Shown: positions 25,835 through 36,548, counted from the first letter of the stretch. The stretch is 64,000 nt of DNA from Amphritea atlantica (GCA_024397875.1 CP073344.1:2905001-2969000), one strand, 5' to 3'. Program-made: numbers and translations. Notes: generated from the sequence alone by a model not told the origin.

Positions 25835-28678
25835 ATGCGCTATACCCCGACCAGAAAGACTGTCTTTTACACGCTGTTCATGCTGCTGTTTCTCACCACA
25901 AAAGCAACCTATGCAGCGGTTAAAAAAAGTCCCACGGATGATCGCGACTATCTGACCTTTACACTTCCCAATCAGCTAAAAGTTCTGGTTATCTCTGATC
26001 CGGCCACCGATAAGGCCGCCGCGTCCGTGGATGTCAGTGTCGGCTCAAATGCCAACCCGAAAAACCGTCTGGGACTGGCTCATTTCCTCGAGCATATGCT
26101 GTTCCTTGGCACAGAAAAATACCCCGAAGCCGGCAGCTATCAGGAATACATCAGCAATAATGGTGGCAATCACAACGCCTTTACTGCGTTCGAAAACACC
26201 AACTATTTTTTCGATATTAAGGCGGACAAGCTGGAACCCGCACTGGATCGCTTTTCACGTTTTTTTATCGAGCCACTGTTTACCGAGAAGTATGTTGACC
26301 GGGAACGCCATGCGGTCAATTCAGAGTACCAGTCGAAACTGCGTGATGACGGTCGCCGCGGCTACTCAGCAGGCAGACATGTACTGAATCCCGATCACAG
26401 TATGAGTCAGTTTGCAGTAGGCAGTCTGGATACCCTATCTAATGATGAGGGTAAGTTAAGAGATGATCTGATTGCATTTTATCAGCGTTATTACTCAGCT
26501 AACCTGCTCTCTCTGGTTGTGCTGGGAAAAGAGCCGGTATCTGAACTGAAAAGTCTGGTTGAAGAGAAGTTTTCTGCAGTAGAAAACCGTCACGCCACGC
26601 CTTTTATCTCAGAGGTTCCGCTGTACCGGAATCTGCCAAAACAGCAAAACATCCAGACCCTGAAAGACCTGCAGCAACTAACGCTAACGTTTCCGATTCA
26701 GGCGACGCGTGAATATTACCGTGAAAAGCCTGCCCACTATATCGCCTCAATGCTGGGTTATGAGGGTAAAGGCAGCCTGTTTGCCAGCCTGAAAGCAAAA
26801 GGCTGGGCAAACGGACTCGCCGCGTACCGGGGCAATGATCTGCCTGATCAGTCCTCGATTGAACTGTCTGTTTCTCTGACTGATGAAGGGCTGAAACATT
26901 ACGACCAGGTGATAGAAACAACCTTCGCAGCAATTCAGTTATTGAAACAGCAAGGTATCTCTGAAGCGCTGTATCAGGAGGAGCAGAAGATCAGCCATAT
27001 TGGTTTCCGTTTTAAAGAACAAACTGCGCCGATACATGAGGTCGCCCGACTCTCCCATAACCTGCAGCTCTACCCGTCTGACGACGTTATCAGTGCCGAT
27101 TATCTGATGGATAAATTTGAGCCGGAACTGATCGCCAGCATTCTGGATCAGATGACACCCGATAACCTGCTGGTTACTCTGCAGGCAAAAACCGTGGAAA
27201 CCGACCAGCAAGACCCCTGGTTCCAGGCTGGATACAGTGTTGCCCCGATCAGTTCTGAACGTCTGGATAAATGGACCCACCCAGCGACAGATCCCGCTTT
27301 GCAGGTACGCCAGCTTAATCCCTTTATTGCTGATCATTTTGAGATTAAGCCTGCAGACCACATGCTGCTGAAGCCAGAACAGGCTCTGAAACAGGCGGGG
27401 TACTCTCTCTGGCATAAACAGGATCAGACATTCAAACTGCCAAAAGCGGATTTCTTTTTCTCAATCATATCTGAACAGGCAAACCGGACCACTGAAAACG
27501 CTGTAATGACCGCTATCTACACCAGACTAGTCAGTGATCAGTTGAATGAAACCCTTTATGACGCCTCACTGGCTGGCCTGAATACGCGGATATATCCGCA
27601 TATAAGGGGGCTGAGTGTCAAAATCTCAGGCTATGATGATAAGCAGCAACAGCTGCTCACAGAGGTCGTCACCAGTCTGCGACAGGCACAGTTTACACAG
27701 AACAGTTTTGCCAGAATCAAAGAGAAATATGCTCAGGAACTTAAAAACAGCCACAAGGATAAGCCGTTCAATCAAACCACCGGAGAGGTTTACAACCTGT
27801 TATTACAGAGCTCGAGTGCAGATAAAAAGCTGACAGCTCTGGATTCTGTAACCCTTGATAAGCTGCAAGCGTTTATACCACAACTGCTGTACAAGGCCGA
27901 AGTTCGCATGCTCGCTCACGGTAATCTGACCAGAACCGAGGCGCTACAGATGGCGCAAACGGTACAGGCAGGCCTGCCCTCGGCACAGATAAACGCCAAC
28001 AGCAATTCACTGCCGGTGATCAGGCTGCCGAAGAATTACGAACTGACTCAAACCCTGCCGCTGGAACACAACGATTCAGCGATCAGTGTCTACTTTCAGG
28101 GCAACAACAGAGAAACAGAAACCCAGGCGGAGTATATCCTGCTGAGTGAAATTCTTTCAGCGCCGTTTTATAGCAGCCTGCGCACCGAACAACAGCTCGG
28201 TTACGTTGTCTTCGCCACGGCGCTACCGATGAGAAAAGCGCCGGGACTGGCATTTGTAATTCAGTCACCCAACACTAACCCGATGGGTCTTGAAACGCAG
28301 ATCAATAAATTCATCGATAATATGACCGGCACGCTGGAAGCGATGGATGAGCAACAAATGGAAAGCTTCAAGAGCAGTGTCATCTCACGGATCAGTCAGA
28401 AAGAGAACCGCATGGGAGAGCTGAGTGAACGCTACTGGCAGGAGATCGACCGTGGCGAGACTGACTTTGACAGCCGGGAAAAACTGGTCGACGCAGTCAA
28501 CGCCCTGACACTGGATGACCTGCTCAGGAGCTATACTCAGCTACCCGAGCGCCGCCTGACAGTCCGCTCCTTTGGTGAGCAACACCGTGATCATGTCGAT
28601 ACAAACACCCTGACAGAGATCTGTGACCCCCAGATTGCACGCTTAAAACTAGAGGGTCAGTTTGTCCCTGAAGTCTGA
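25835..28678 (+). CDS. ptrA: Pitrilysin-family (M16) periplasmic protease
   Basis: 947 residues with an N-terminal signal peptide ending about TYAAV. The inverted zinc motif HFLEH is at His83-Glu86-His87 (AHFLEHMLFLGTEKYP), and the third ligand region is RERHAVNSEYQSK near residues 150-160. The C-terminal half carries the inactive M16 domain with TEQQLGYVVFATALPMR, typical of protease III and insulysin. It degrades small peptides in the periplasm. The length agrees with E. coli Ptr (about 960). Single gene; its end overlaps the convergent small ORF by 22 bp. Confidence 0.9.
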   Translation: MRYTPTRKTVFYTLFMLLFLTTKATYAAVKKSPTDDRDYLTFTLPNQLKVLVISDPATDKAAASVDVSVGSNANPKNRLGLAHFLEHMLFLGTEKYPEAGSYQEYISNNGGNHNAFTAFENTNYFFDIKADKLEPALDRFSRFFIEPLFTEKYVDRERHAVNSEYQSKLRDDGRRGYSAGRHVLNPDHSMSQFAVGSLDTLSNDEGKLRDDLIAFYQRYYSANLLSLVVLGKEPVSELKSLVEEKFSAVENRHATPFISEVPLYRNLPKQQNIQTLKDLQQLTLTFPIQATREYYREKPAHYIASMLGYEGKGSLFASLKAKGWANGLAAYRGNDLPDQSSIELSVSLTDEGLKHYDQVIETTFAAIQLLKQQGISEALYQEEQKISHIGFRFKEQTAPIHEVARLSHNLQLYPSDDVISADYLMDKFEPELIASILDQMTPDNLLVTLQAKTVETDQQDPWFQAGYSVAPISSERLDKWTHPATDPALQVRQLNPFIADHFEIKPADHMLLKPEQALKQAGYSLWHKQDQTFKLPKADFFFSIISEQANRTTENAVMTAIYTRLVSDQLNETLYDASLAGLNTRIYPHIRGLSVKISGYDDKQQQLLTEVVTSLRQAQFTQNSFARIKEKYAQELKNSHKDKPFNQTTGEVYNLLLQSSSADKKLTALDSVTLDKLQAFIPQLLYKAEVRMLAHGNLTRTEALQMAQTVQAGLPSAQINANSNSLPVIRLPKNYELTQTLPLEHNDSAISVYFQGNNRETETQAEYILLSEILSAPFYSSLRTEQQLGYVVFATALPMRKAPGLAFVIQSPNTNPMGLETQINKFIDNMTGTLEAMDEQQMESFKSSVISRISQKENRMGELSERYWQEIDRGETDFDSREKLVDAVNALTLDDLLRSYTQLPERRLTVRSFGEQHRDHVDTNTLTEICDPQIARLKLEGQFVPEV

Positions 28679-29151
28679 ATCTGACGATCAATAACCCTGC
28701 GTGAGCGGGGTTTCTTCACTTTAGGAGCCTCGATCTCTATCCCCTCACACTGATCAAGTGAGTCATCAAGGGCGCACTCGATCTCCAGCTGATCCCGGGC
28801 GATCCGTTCAAAAACCCGATCCTCCCCTTTCAGTAGTGGCGCTTTCTTCTCAGCACTGACAACCCGCTCAACAGGTTCCGGATCGCTATACGGCACAACC
28901 GTTGGCGGAGGCAGTTGCCGCTCTGGAATAACATAGGCTTCAATCTCCGGCATCGGCTCACTGTCGACAAAACCGCGCCGTTTATTATCATAGACGGTCT
29001 CCGGATCGACAGGAGAATCGATATGTCCGGTGGGTTTTATCACCTCATAGGGGATCGGATTGACCAGATCCGCTTTTCTGTCTGCCATGACTGAACAACT
29101 GATCGCCAGGGCGACCAGTCCGAACGTCACAGTACAAACAGAATCGCTCAT
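28657..29151 (-). CDS. Exported hypothetical protein, coupled to sbcB
   Basis: 164 residues with a signal peptide (SVCTVTFGLVALAISCSVMA) and a Pro/Glu-rich, low-complexity body ending in a basic tail. No domain is recognised. The ATG at 29151 overlaps the sbcB stop (TGATG) and GAGGG precedes it, so it is probably translated in coupling with sbcB. Its 3' end overlaps the convergent ptrA by 22 bp. Confidence 0.6.
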   Translation of the reverse strand: MSDSVCTVTFGLVALAISCSVMADRKADLVNPIPYEVIKPTGHIDSPVDPETVYDNKRRGFVDSEPMPEIEAYVIPERQLPPPTVVPYSDPEPVERVVSAEKKAPLLKGEDRVFERIARDQLEIECALDDSLDQCEGIEIEAPKVKKPRSRRVIDRQIQTSGTN

Positions 29152-30611
29152 CAATATCCCTCATCCATTGGATAGATCGCTTCGGCATACAGCGCAAGCT
29201 CCTCCAGTATCTCTTTTTGAGATCCACTCAGGTCGGGCTTCTGATACAGTTCGTTGAGTTTACTGAACAGTTCGGTCATAGTCAGATGACCACTGTTATC
29301 CGGGCCCAACAAGCGACGGTGTCGAAACTCTTCCCAGCGCCCCCGTTCATCTTCATTCAGACTAAACGGATAATTTCTGCCCCGATAACGCAGGAACATC
29401 TCCTCCAGACGACCATCCTGAAACGGTAGTTCGAGGGTTCCAAGCTGTTGAGGTGGCGTGGTTCTGATCAGCTCCATACTCTTCTTATCGGCATCACCGA
29501 AAAAACCGCCACTGTATAACATGTGATCAGGATCAAAATCGTCCTCAAAACCTGAATCTGAAAACACCTCAGCAAGCTTCTGTTTCAGATCAGGACGGCT
29601 GCGCAACATCGCCAGGTGAGAGCGGCAGCTATCCCCGGATATATTAAGACGCTCCGCCTCGACGGCAGTGAGCATCCCGGCAGGAGCGATAACAGGTGCC
29701 TTATTGGTATGAATCTGTTTCAGGGGTATGCGCTGCTCGCCTTCTGCCAGATCGTCAGCCCGGGTGTAAATCAGCCGACGAATCTCCTCTGCCGGCAGCT
29801 CCAGCAGTGGCGTCGGATCACAACGCAGATCGAATGCGAGCACTGCATTTTTATTCACCGGATGGACCGCAAGAGGTGCAACGATAGCCGCATTGCCCCA
29901 TTCCGATGGGTACATTGATGAAATATGCAGTACCGGCTTCATAGTCATCACATCCAGCATCCCCTGAATGCTACGTTTATCCCGGTGAGTCAATGCATAC
30001 TGATACAGTTTTGGCTGACGTTCTTTGACTAAGCGGGCCATGGCTATGGTGGCATACACATCCGCCAATGCGTCATGGGCGTTTCCATGATCGATGCCAT
30101 TGGCTTTAGTCAGATCTTCCAGGCGCATACTGGGGCGGCCGTCCTCATACAGAGGCCACTCGATTCCTTCCGGCCTTAGCGCCCGGGTAAGTCGCAACAT
30201 ATCGATTATATCCCAGCGCGAGCAGCCGTTCTGATACTCCCGGCCGTAGGGATCAAAGAAATTACGATACAGACTATAGCGGGTGATTTCATCATCGAAA
30301 CGGATACTGTTATAACCCACACCACAGGTCCCCGGCCGGGCCAGCTGCTCATGCACCAGCGCCATAAACTCCGCTTCGCAATAGCCATCATTGAGTGCTT
30401 TTTGTGGCGTAATTCCAGTGATCAGGCAGGCTTCCGGGTGTGGCAGCAGGTCATCTGCGGGCTTACAATAGAACATCACCGGTTCTTCGATGATATTCAG
30501 CTCCTCATCGGTCCTGATGCCGGCAAACTGCATAGGCCGGTCCCGTTTAGGGTCAGCGCCCGAGGTTTCGTAGTCATGCCAAAAAAAAGTGGGGGTTGAG
30601 GATGCAGCCAT
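29151..30611 (-). CDS. sbcB: Exodeoxyribonuclease I
   Basis: 486 residues. DEDDh exonuclease motifs: FFWHDYETSGADP (Exo I), YNSIRFDDEI (Exo II) and HNAHDALADVYATIAMARL-type segment (Exo III, GNAHDALADV). The SH3-like and C-terminal ExoI regions follow (MYPSEWGNAAIVAPL, LYSGGFFGDADKK, RYRGRNYP). It degrades single-stranded DNA 3' to 5' in recombination and mismatch repair. Length matches E. coli (475). Confidence 0.95.
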   Translation of the reverse strand: MAASSTPTFFWHDYETSGADPKRDRPMQFAGIRTDEELNIIEEPVMFYCKPADDLLPHPEACLITGITPQKALNDGYCEAEFMALVHEQLARPGTCGVGYNSIRFDDEITRYSLYRNFFDPYGREYQNGCSRWDIIDMLRLTRALRPEGIEWPLYEDGRPSMRLEDLTKANGIDHGNAHDALADVYATIAMARLVKERQPKLYQYALTHRDKRSIQGMLDVMTMKPVLHISSMYPSEWGNAAIVAPLAVHPVNKNAVLAFDLRCDPTPLLELPAEEIRRLIYTRADDLAEGEQRIPLKQIHTNKAPVIAPAGMLTAVEAERLNISGDSCRSHLAMLRSRPDLKQKLAEVFSDSGFEDDFDPDHMLYSGGFFGDADKKSMELIRTTPPQQLGTLELPFQDGRLEEMFLRYRGRNYPFSLNEDERGRWEEFRHRRLLGPDNSGHLTMTELFSKLNELYQKPDLSGSQKEILEELALYAEAIYPMDEGY

Positions 30612-30743
30612 TCTATTCGCCTTAAACCATTCGTTTAAAAAACAATGGGATTTGTATGGTTATGCTTTTGATCAATATGCTTAATTTTTCAGCCCCCTAT
30701 AATAACCTATCAATCTCTGAATTCTATCTAAGCCGGGGCCCTT

Positions 30744-31175
30744 ATGCTTCATGACCACAAAGATACCACGCTTACCTGCCCTTGTGGCTCAAATAAGCCA
30801 TTTTCGTTCTGCTGTGAGCCCGCCATAGAGGGCCATAAACCCGCTGCCACTGCAGAAGCACTGATGCGCTCACGCTACACGGCGTTTGTGCTGGGAGCGG
30901 TTGATTATCTTATCAATACCACCGTTGAAGAACACCGAACCCCGGATGATGCCACGCTGATCGCAGAACAGATTAAGGCCACCACCTGGGCTGGGTTGAA
31001 AATTCTCAACACGGAAGCAGGCCTGGCAGATGATCAGGAGGGCATGGTTGAGTTTATTGCACATTTCGAAACGGATGATCAGGTTGCAGACCTGCACGAG
31101 CGGTCATTGTTCCGGAAACAGGATAACCATTGGTTTTACGTTGACGGTGACGTAGAGATTCTGCCAACAGAATAA
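30744..31175 (+). CDS. YchJ-family SEC-C protein
   Basis: 143 residues with the N-terminal zinc-binding SEC-C motif CPCGSNKPFSFCC and the YchJ core EALMRSRYTAFVLGAVDYL...T...W. The middle NTF2-like fold ends at FRKQDNHWFYVDGD. Function unknown (UPF0225). Single gene, divergent from sbcB with 132 bp between. Confidence 0.88.
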   Translation: MLHDHKDTTLTCPCGSNKPFSFCCEPAIEGHKPAATAEALMRSRYTAFVLGAVDYLINTTVEEHRTPDDATLIAEQIKATTWAGLKILNTEAGLADDQEGMVEFIAHFETDDQVADLHERSLFRKQDNHWFYVDGDVEILPTE

Positions 31176-31359
31176 ATAAATTATTGAGTGATAACCCACT
31201 GTAAAGCCCGGCAGACAAGCCAACCACAACAGCTGTCTGCCTGAGGTAACATTTTTCTTTTCTGTCAAGGCTTTTCCTGCACGGCTAAGAGCCGGTAGAA
31301 TATGGCCACCTGGCCACAGGTACCGTTGTATATATAGTGGCCCTTGCAGGATCGATGTA

Positions 31360-34029
31360 ATGTTTGCGAAGTTTTTCAAACCCCGTTGGAAACATAATAA
31401 AGCCACTGTCCGCATCCGGGCAGTTCACCGGCTGAGCCCAGGCAAAACTGAACACTGTGAAGTGCTCGCACGCCTTGCCCGTCAGGATCAGAGTATCGAA
31501 GTCCGGCTGGCCGCCGTTGAAAAAATTGCGGCTCCGGATCTTTTGTCCGATATTCTGACCCATGATGTCAATCCGGATATCCGCAGAAGTGCCGCTAAAC
31601 GGATCTGTGAAATCATACTGGACCCATCCTACACCTATAGTCAGCAAAGCGAATGTCTCACCTATCTTCACGACGAGAATATGCTCGCGCATATCGCGCT
31701 GAACAGTGAGAATTCCAATATTCAGCAGCAAGCCATCCAGTCTATCAACGATCAACAGAGTCTCAGTTCACTGGCGATCACTGGCAGCAGCACTCAACTC
31801 CGCCAGTCGGCCGCAGAGAAAATTCACTCGCCAGAACAACTCGAACTGACAGCTAAAGCGATTAAAGGTCGCGATAAATCTGTATTCAGAATTATCCGCA
31901 ACAAGCAGCAGCAACTCCTGGAACAAGCCCGCCAGCGGGAGCAGATTCTGCTGCGCAAAGAGGAACTGCTCTGCAGCCTCGAACAACTGAGCCGAACAGA
32001 CCACTTCCCCTTATACGGGGCCAAACTCGAAGCACTATGCCAACAGTGGAGCTCGCTGAATGAGGCGAGTACCCCAGAGATCAGCGAGCGCTATTCCGGG
32101 CTTATAGCACGTTGTCAGCAAACCCTCGCTGCAGAGCAGTTAAGATGTGATCAGGCAGAAGAACAGCAGCAGAAGGCTCAGGCGGAGGAACAACAGAACT
32201 TATCCTTGTTACAAAAGCTTGAAGATACCCTGAATCGTTGCTGTGCACTGATCTCCGGCGAACACTTTTGCAAAGCAGACCTCGATGCTGAACAGGCGTG
32301 TTGGAACCACACCTTTGAGCAGCTGAACACTGCCACCGAAAACCATGTACCCCCTACACTAAAGCAGTTATGCAAGCGCTTTGAGCGTTATCAGCATGCC
32401 GGCCGTCAGTGGTTAGAACTTAGCCACGAGGTCGCTGAACTGGTTGGCCTTGAGTTAGCCAACGAAACCAACCGTTCCACACTCCAGCAGCACTTGCAAC
32501 GGATAGACCGGTTCAGTGAACAGCTAAACTGGCCAACAGAGATCAGGAGTCCGGTGCTATTGCAGTCAGTTGCACAACAGCACAAGACTATTATTGAGCA
32601 ACTCAGTCAGCTGAAGCTTGAGCAGCAGCATTGCAGTAAAGACCTCTCTGGGCTACTCGACGCTCTGGAGCAGCAGATAGAAGCGGGCCAGGTTAAACTC
32701 GCCTGTCAGCTGGAGCAACAGACTGAGACCCGTCTGAGCGAGATAAATGGCATCACGCCAAAACATATTCTACAGCGCTATAAAGGCTTACTTGCAAGAC
32801 TGGCTGAACTGAAAAACTGGCAGGGATTTGCCGTTTCAGCCAAGAAAGAGCAATTGTGTGAAGCGATGGAAGCGCTGATTAACAGTGAAATCGAAGCACC
32901 ACTTCTGGCAAAACAGATCCATACACTGCAAGGGCAGTGGAAAGAGCTGGACAGCGATGATCCGCTTCACTCACACAAGGCCTGGCAGCGTTTCAAAACC
33001 GCATCAGATCAGGCCTATGCACCTTGCGAGCAACACTTCCGCATTCAAAAGCAGCAGCGAACCGATAATCTCAACAAGCGGATTCAACTGGTTACTGAGC
33101 TAACGGGCTTTATCGATCAGATCGACTGGCAACAACCTGACTGGTCCCTGATTGAACAGGTCAGCCGCACCGCCAAACGCGAGTGGAAAGAATATGCTCC
33201 GGTAGACCGTACACCGGGCCGTCAGGTGCAAAACGACTTCAACGCCCTGCTCAAGCAAATGGATAACAAAATCGCCGCTCACCGGGAACAGGTCGCAAAC
33301 GAAAAAAGGGCCCTGCTGGAACAGGCGCTGGTACTGATTACCGATGACAACCCCCAGGCTGCCGCCAGTGAGATCAGGAATCTTCAGAAACACTGGAAAG
33401 AGGCCGGTAATACGTTTCACAACATAGAACGGAAGCTATGGCCCGAGTTCCGTAAAGCATGCAATGAAGTGTTTGAAAACCTCAATCGGCACAAGCAGGT
33501 TGAGAGGCAGACCTCTGTAAATGAACAGCCTACCCCGTCCCTGACTGATAGCAGATTCTATCAGGCACTCTTACGTCGCATCGAACTCTGCGATCAACTG
33601 GAGAGTTGTGTTAATGACGGCACACTGGATCAGCTGGCGCTGGATGAGATACAGTCAGCCTGGGATCAGTGTGATCAGGTCGATGAATATTTTGAACCAC
33701 TGATCAATTCCCGTTACGAACTGCTTCTGGAACTGATCTCAGGCCGCATCGAGATGGAAGACCTGCTGACTCTCACTGAAAAAGCCCTGCGCCAACTCTG
33801 TATACGACTTGAGATCCTGCTTGAACAAGACTCTCCGGAGCAGGACCATACTCTGCGAATGGAATACCAGATGGATCGCCTGCAGAAAGCACTGAAACAG
33901 CGTCAAACATCAGGCAATAGCAGCGACCTTAAGCGGCTGGAACTGGAATGGCAATGTCTGCCATTTACCCTTCAGCATGAAGCCCTGCAGATCCGTTTTT
34001 ACAGCAACCTTCAGCAAGCAGAGTTTTAA
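31360..34029 (+). CDS. DUF349 domain protein
   Basis: 889 residues. An N-terminal HEAT-like part (LARLARQDQSIEVRLAAVEKI, HDVNPDIRRSAAKRI) precedes long coiled-coil helices rich in Gln and Glu and several DUF349 units with Trp-containing helices (LQGQWKEL, REWKEYAPVDR, LQKHWKEAGNTFHNIERKLWPEFRKACNEVF). Cytoplasmic and helical, of unknown function; similar proteins occur widely in gammaproteobacteria and are suspected of RNA or ribosome links. A strong terminator follows. Confidence 0.87.
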   Translation: MFAKFFKPRWKHNKATVRIRAVHRLSPGKTEHCEVLARLARQDQSIEVRLAAVEKIAAPDLLSDILTHDVNPDIRRSAAKRICEIILDPSYTYSQQSECLTYLHDENMLAHIALNSENSNIQQQAIQSINDQQSLSSLAITGSSTQLRQSAAEKIHSPEQLELTAKAIKGRDKSVFRIIRNKQQQLLEQARQREQILLRKEELLCSLEQLSRTDHFPLYGAKLEALCQQWSSLNEASTPEISERYSGLIARCQQTLAAEQLRCDQAEEQQQKAQAEEQQNLSLLQKLEDTLNRCCALISGEHFCKADLDAEQACWNHTFEQLNTATENHVPPTLKQLCKRFERYQHAGRQWLELSHEVAELVGLELANETNRSTLQQHLQRIDRFSEQLNWPTEIRSPVLLQSVAQQHKTIIEQLSQLKLEQQHCSKDLSGLLDALEQQIEAGQVKLACQLEQQTETRLSEINGITPKHILQRYKGLLARLAELKNWQGFAVSAKKEQLCEAMEALINSEIEAPLLAKQIHTLQGQWKELDSDDPLHSHKAWQRFKTASDQAYAPCEQHFRIQKQQRTDNLNKRIQLVTELTGFIDQIDWQQPDWSLIEQVSRTAKREWKEYAPVDRTPGRQVQNDFNALLKQMDNKIAAHREQVANEKRALLEQALVLITDDNPQAAASEIRNLQKHWKEAGNTFHNIERKLWPEFRKACNEVFENLNRHKQVERQTSVNEQPTPSLTDSRFYQALLRRIELCDQLESCVNDGTLDQLALDEIQSAWDQCDQVDEYFEPLINSRYELLLELISGRIEMEDLLTLTEKALRQLCIRLEILLEQDSPEQDHTLRMEYQMDRLQKALKQRQTSGNSSDLKRLELEWQCLPFTLQHEALQIRFYSNLQQAEF

Positions 34030-34065
34030 CCTATAACAGGGTTTTCTCATGCGTTTTGAAGGCAC

Positions 34066-34095
34066 AAAAAAAACCCGCACTGGCGGGTTTTTTTT
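34066..34095. terminator. Bidirectional terminator between DUF349 gene and phaB
   Basis: AAAAACCCGC / GCGGGTTTTT around a 4-base loop, with A- and T-runs of eight or so on both sides. Confidence 0.92.
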
Positions 34096-34111
34096 ACAAG
34101 CTGAACTCAGC

Positions 34112-34861
34112 TTATGACATATGCTGACCACCGTTGATGGAGAAGTCAGAACCGGTTACATAACCACAGTCATCGCTGGCAAGGTAAGAAACCGCTTTAC
34201 CGATCTCTGAAGGCTCGCCAAGACGGCCAACCGGTACCTGACGAATAATCTTTTCCAGAACCTCTTGAGGAATCTTAGCAACCATTGGCGTCATAACATA
34301 ACCCGGTGACACCGTGTTAACGGTAACGCCTTTCGCTGCTACTTCCTGCGCCAAAGCCTTGGTAAAACCGTGAATACCGGCTTTAGCCGCAGAGTAGTTA
34401 CACTGGCCAAACTGACCTTTCTGTGCGTTAACAGAGGAGATATTAATCACTCGTCCCCAGCCCTTCTCCAGCATTGGGTTGATCACCAGACGAGTCATGT
34501 GGAACATTGAGTCAAGGTTCGCAGACAGTACTTCGTTCCACTGTTCCCAGCTCATTTTACGGAAAGTGCCGTCACGGGTAATACCCGCATTGTTTACCAG
34601 AATATCAACCGAACCGCCGGCAACATCTTCAACAGTCTTAATACAGGCAGCACATGACTCTTCATCAGTCACATCACCATAGGCTACCAGAATATCGTAA
34701 CCCTCAGCTTTCTGCTCTTCCTGCCAGGCTTTTGCTTTTTCATGGTTACCACCGGAATTATAGCCTGCAACAACCTTTAAACCTGCGTCGGCTAATGCGC
34801 GACAGATAGCGGTACCAATACCACCAGTACCACCTGTTACCAGAGCAATTTTTTGTGTCAT
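34112..34861 (-). CDS. phaB: Acetoacetyl-CoA reductase
   Basis: 249 residues, classical short-chain dehydrogenase: NADP-binding TGGTGGIG, NNAGITRDGTFRKM, catalytic Ser-Tyr-Lys in ISSVNAQKGQFGQCNYSAAKAG, and SPGYVMTPMV. The GITRDGTF and SVNAQKGQFGQ signatures separate PhaB from FabG. It makes (R)-3-hydroxybutyryl-CoA for polyhydroxybutyrate. No phaC or phaA lies nearby. Confidence 0.9.
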   Translation of the reverse strand: MTQKIALVTGGTGGIGTAICRALADAGLKVVAGYNSGGNHEKAKAWQEEQKAEGYDILVAYGDVTDEESCAACIKTVEDVAGGSVDILVNNAGITRDGTFRKMSWEQWNEVLSANLDSMFHMTRLVINPMLEKGWGRVINISSVNAQKGQFGQCNYSAAKAGIHGFTKALAQEVAAKGVTVNTVSPGYVMTPMVAKIPQEVLEKIIRQVPVGRLGEPSEIGKAVSYLASDDCGYVTGSDFSINGGQHMS

Positions 34862-35065
34862 GCTCGCGTCCCCTTTGCTTCTTGAGATTTGTTGTTTCGA
34901 ATCTTAGTTATAATTTATTATTTGATTTTTTTTAGTCGTTTTCCAGATGATATAATCATCAGTGCCGAGTAGTAATATGACTTTCGTTTAGTAGGTCTAT
35001 TAGCAGGCCTGTTACGCAGCGAAAGATTACTTCCTGTCTGTTACAGCCTTAAGACAAGATACAAC

Positions 35066-36415
35066 TTATTTAAGCGTTGTCAAAGGATTAAGACTGCTCA
35101 GATGTCTCTGCATCCATCTGAACGCCATTGCTGCAGTGCACATATTGGCGATCACGAAAGCAACAAACATCCCCTCCAGACCCGCGATAAAATTACCCAG
35201 ATAACCTACGGGCACGTAAAGGACAAACAGACGAAAAACACTGATCCGCATCGCCTTCATCGGTTGATGTACCGCATTAAAACAAGAAGCGGTCAGAAAG
35301 GTGACGGCCTGAAAGCCAAAGCCCAGTGGAACGATCAGAATCCATAGACTGATCAGATTAACCACGTCTTCCTGATCACTGAAAAGCGCACCGATACCCC
35401 CGGCAAATATGAATAAAAGAATGTAAATCAAAGCCTGCCAGAGCAGTGCGAACCTGACAGCACTCAGATATGCTCCCCGTACCCGGGCTATCTGCCCACG
35501 ACCAAAGTTCTGGCTTATAAAGGGCGGTAACGTCATCGAGAGTGCCAGATTCGCCAGTAAAGCGAGTGATTCAAGCCGGTTGCCCACACCAAATGCAGCC
35601 ACTGCTTCAGGGCCATGGGTCGCCACAAGTGCAGTCATAATTCCCGCAGCAACAGGGGTCATCATATTAGAAAGTGCCGCAGGGAAACCGATTTTCATCA
35701 CCAACCGCCAATGCTGCAACGCAACAGAGATGGACACTATTTTTAACACAAGTAAGCCTTTGCGCAGATATAAATTGGCCAGTGCAGCAATCGCGGCGAT
35801 CCCCCACGCAATCACGCTGGCAATGGCGGCCCCCTGAATACCCAGCCCGGGGACCGGTCCCCAGCCAAAAATCAGCAACGGGTCAAGCAGCAGATTCATG
35901 ATTGAAGAAAAGCCCATCAGCATCGCCGGAGTACGTGTATCTCCGCTGGCGCGCAAAGAACTGTTAGAGACCATAATCAGAACATAAAAAACCGAACCAA
36001 AAAACCACACCGACATATAGCTGTGTATGTAGGGCAGCAACGCATCACCGGCCCCCAGCAGCCTGAAAAGAGGGTCAATAAACATAACGGATAGTGAAGC
36101 GATCAGCACCATTAACACTGTGGTCAGCAACAGATTATCGGTGGTCAATTGTCGGGCACCATCACTGTCTCCTGCCCCGATCAACCGGGCAATGGTGGCT
36201 GAGGTACCCACACTCAGTCCGATAGAGAGGCTGATAACGGTGAACGATACCGGAAAGGTAAAGCCCAGCGCCGCTAACTGTTCAGTACCCAGCTGACTGA
36301 CAAAATAGCTATCCGCCACATTGAACAGCATAAGACTGACAATGCCGAACATCATCGGCAGTGTCATCTTAATCAGTGTTGGTCGGATTTCACCATTTAA
36401 CAGATCAGGCTTCAC
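35066..36415 (-). CDS. MATE-family efflux transporter
   Basis: 449 residues with twelve hydrophobic helices in two MatE halves (TLPMMFGIVSLMLFNVADSYFVSQLG at the start, GFPAALSNMMTPVAAGIMTALVA in the second half). An Na+- or H+-coupled multidrug exporter of the inner membrane; the substrate is unknown. Monocistronic by position. Confidence 0.92.
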   Translation of the reverse strand: MKPDLLNGEIRPTLIKMTLPMMFGIVSLMLFNVADSYFVSQLGTEQLAALGFTFPVSFTVISLSIGLSVGTSATIARLIGAGDSDGARQLTTDNLLLTTVLMVLIASLSVMFIDPLFRLLGAGDALLPYIHSYMSVWFFGSVFYVLIMVSNSSLRASGDTRTPAMLMGFSSIMNLLLDPLLIFGWGPVPGLGIQGAAIASVIAWGIAAIAALANLYLRKGLLVLKIVSISVALQHWRLVMKIGFPAALSNMMTPVAAGIMTALVATHGPEAVAAFGVGNRLESLALLANLALSMTLPPFISQNFGRGQIARVRGAYLSAVRFALLWQALIYILLFIFAGGIGALFSDQEDVVNLISLWILIVPLGFGFQAVTFLTASCFNAVHQPMKAMRISVFRLFVLYVPVGYLGNFIAGLEGMFVAFVIANMCTAAMAFRWMQRHLSSLNPLTTLK

Positions 36416-36507
36416 GGGTTACTCTAGCTCGGTAGGGTTAAAAGGGCTCCATGATAACACCGCGGCAACGCTTTATTGACTCACAAAACAAAGATTAACT
36501 GTCAGGT

Positions 36508-36534
36508 ATAAAAAAGCCTCCAGAAGGAGGCTTC
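36508..36534 (-). terminator. Terminator of the lower dmp operon
   Basis: On the minus strand AAGCCTCC-TTCT-GGAGGCTT followed by TTTTTATAC, 15 bp after the dmpI stop. Confidence 0.88.
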
Positions 36535-36548
36535 ACAGAAGAACAGGA

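Noticed and set aside
28693..28717. Terminator of ptrA (AACCCTGC-GTGA-GCGGGGTT)
   Set aside because: The stem is plausible but the T-run is weak and it lies within the convergent coding region.
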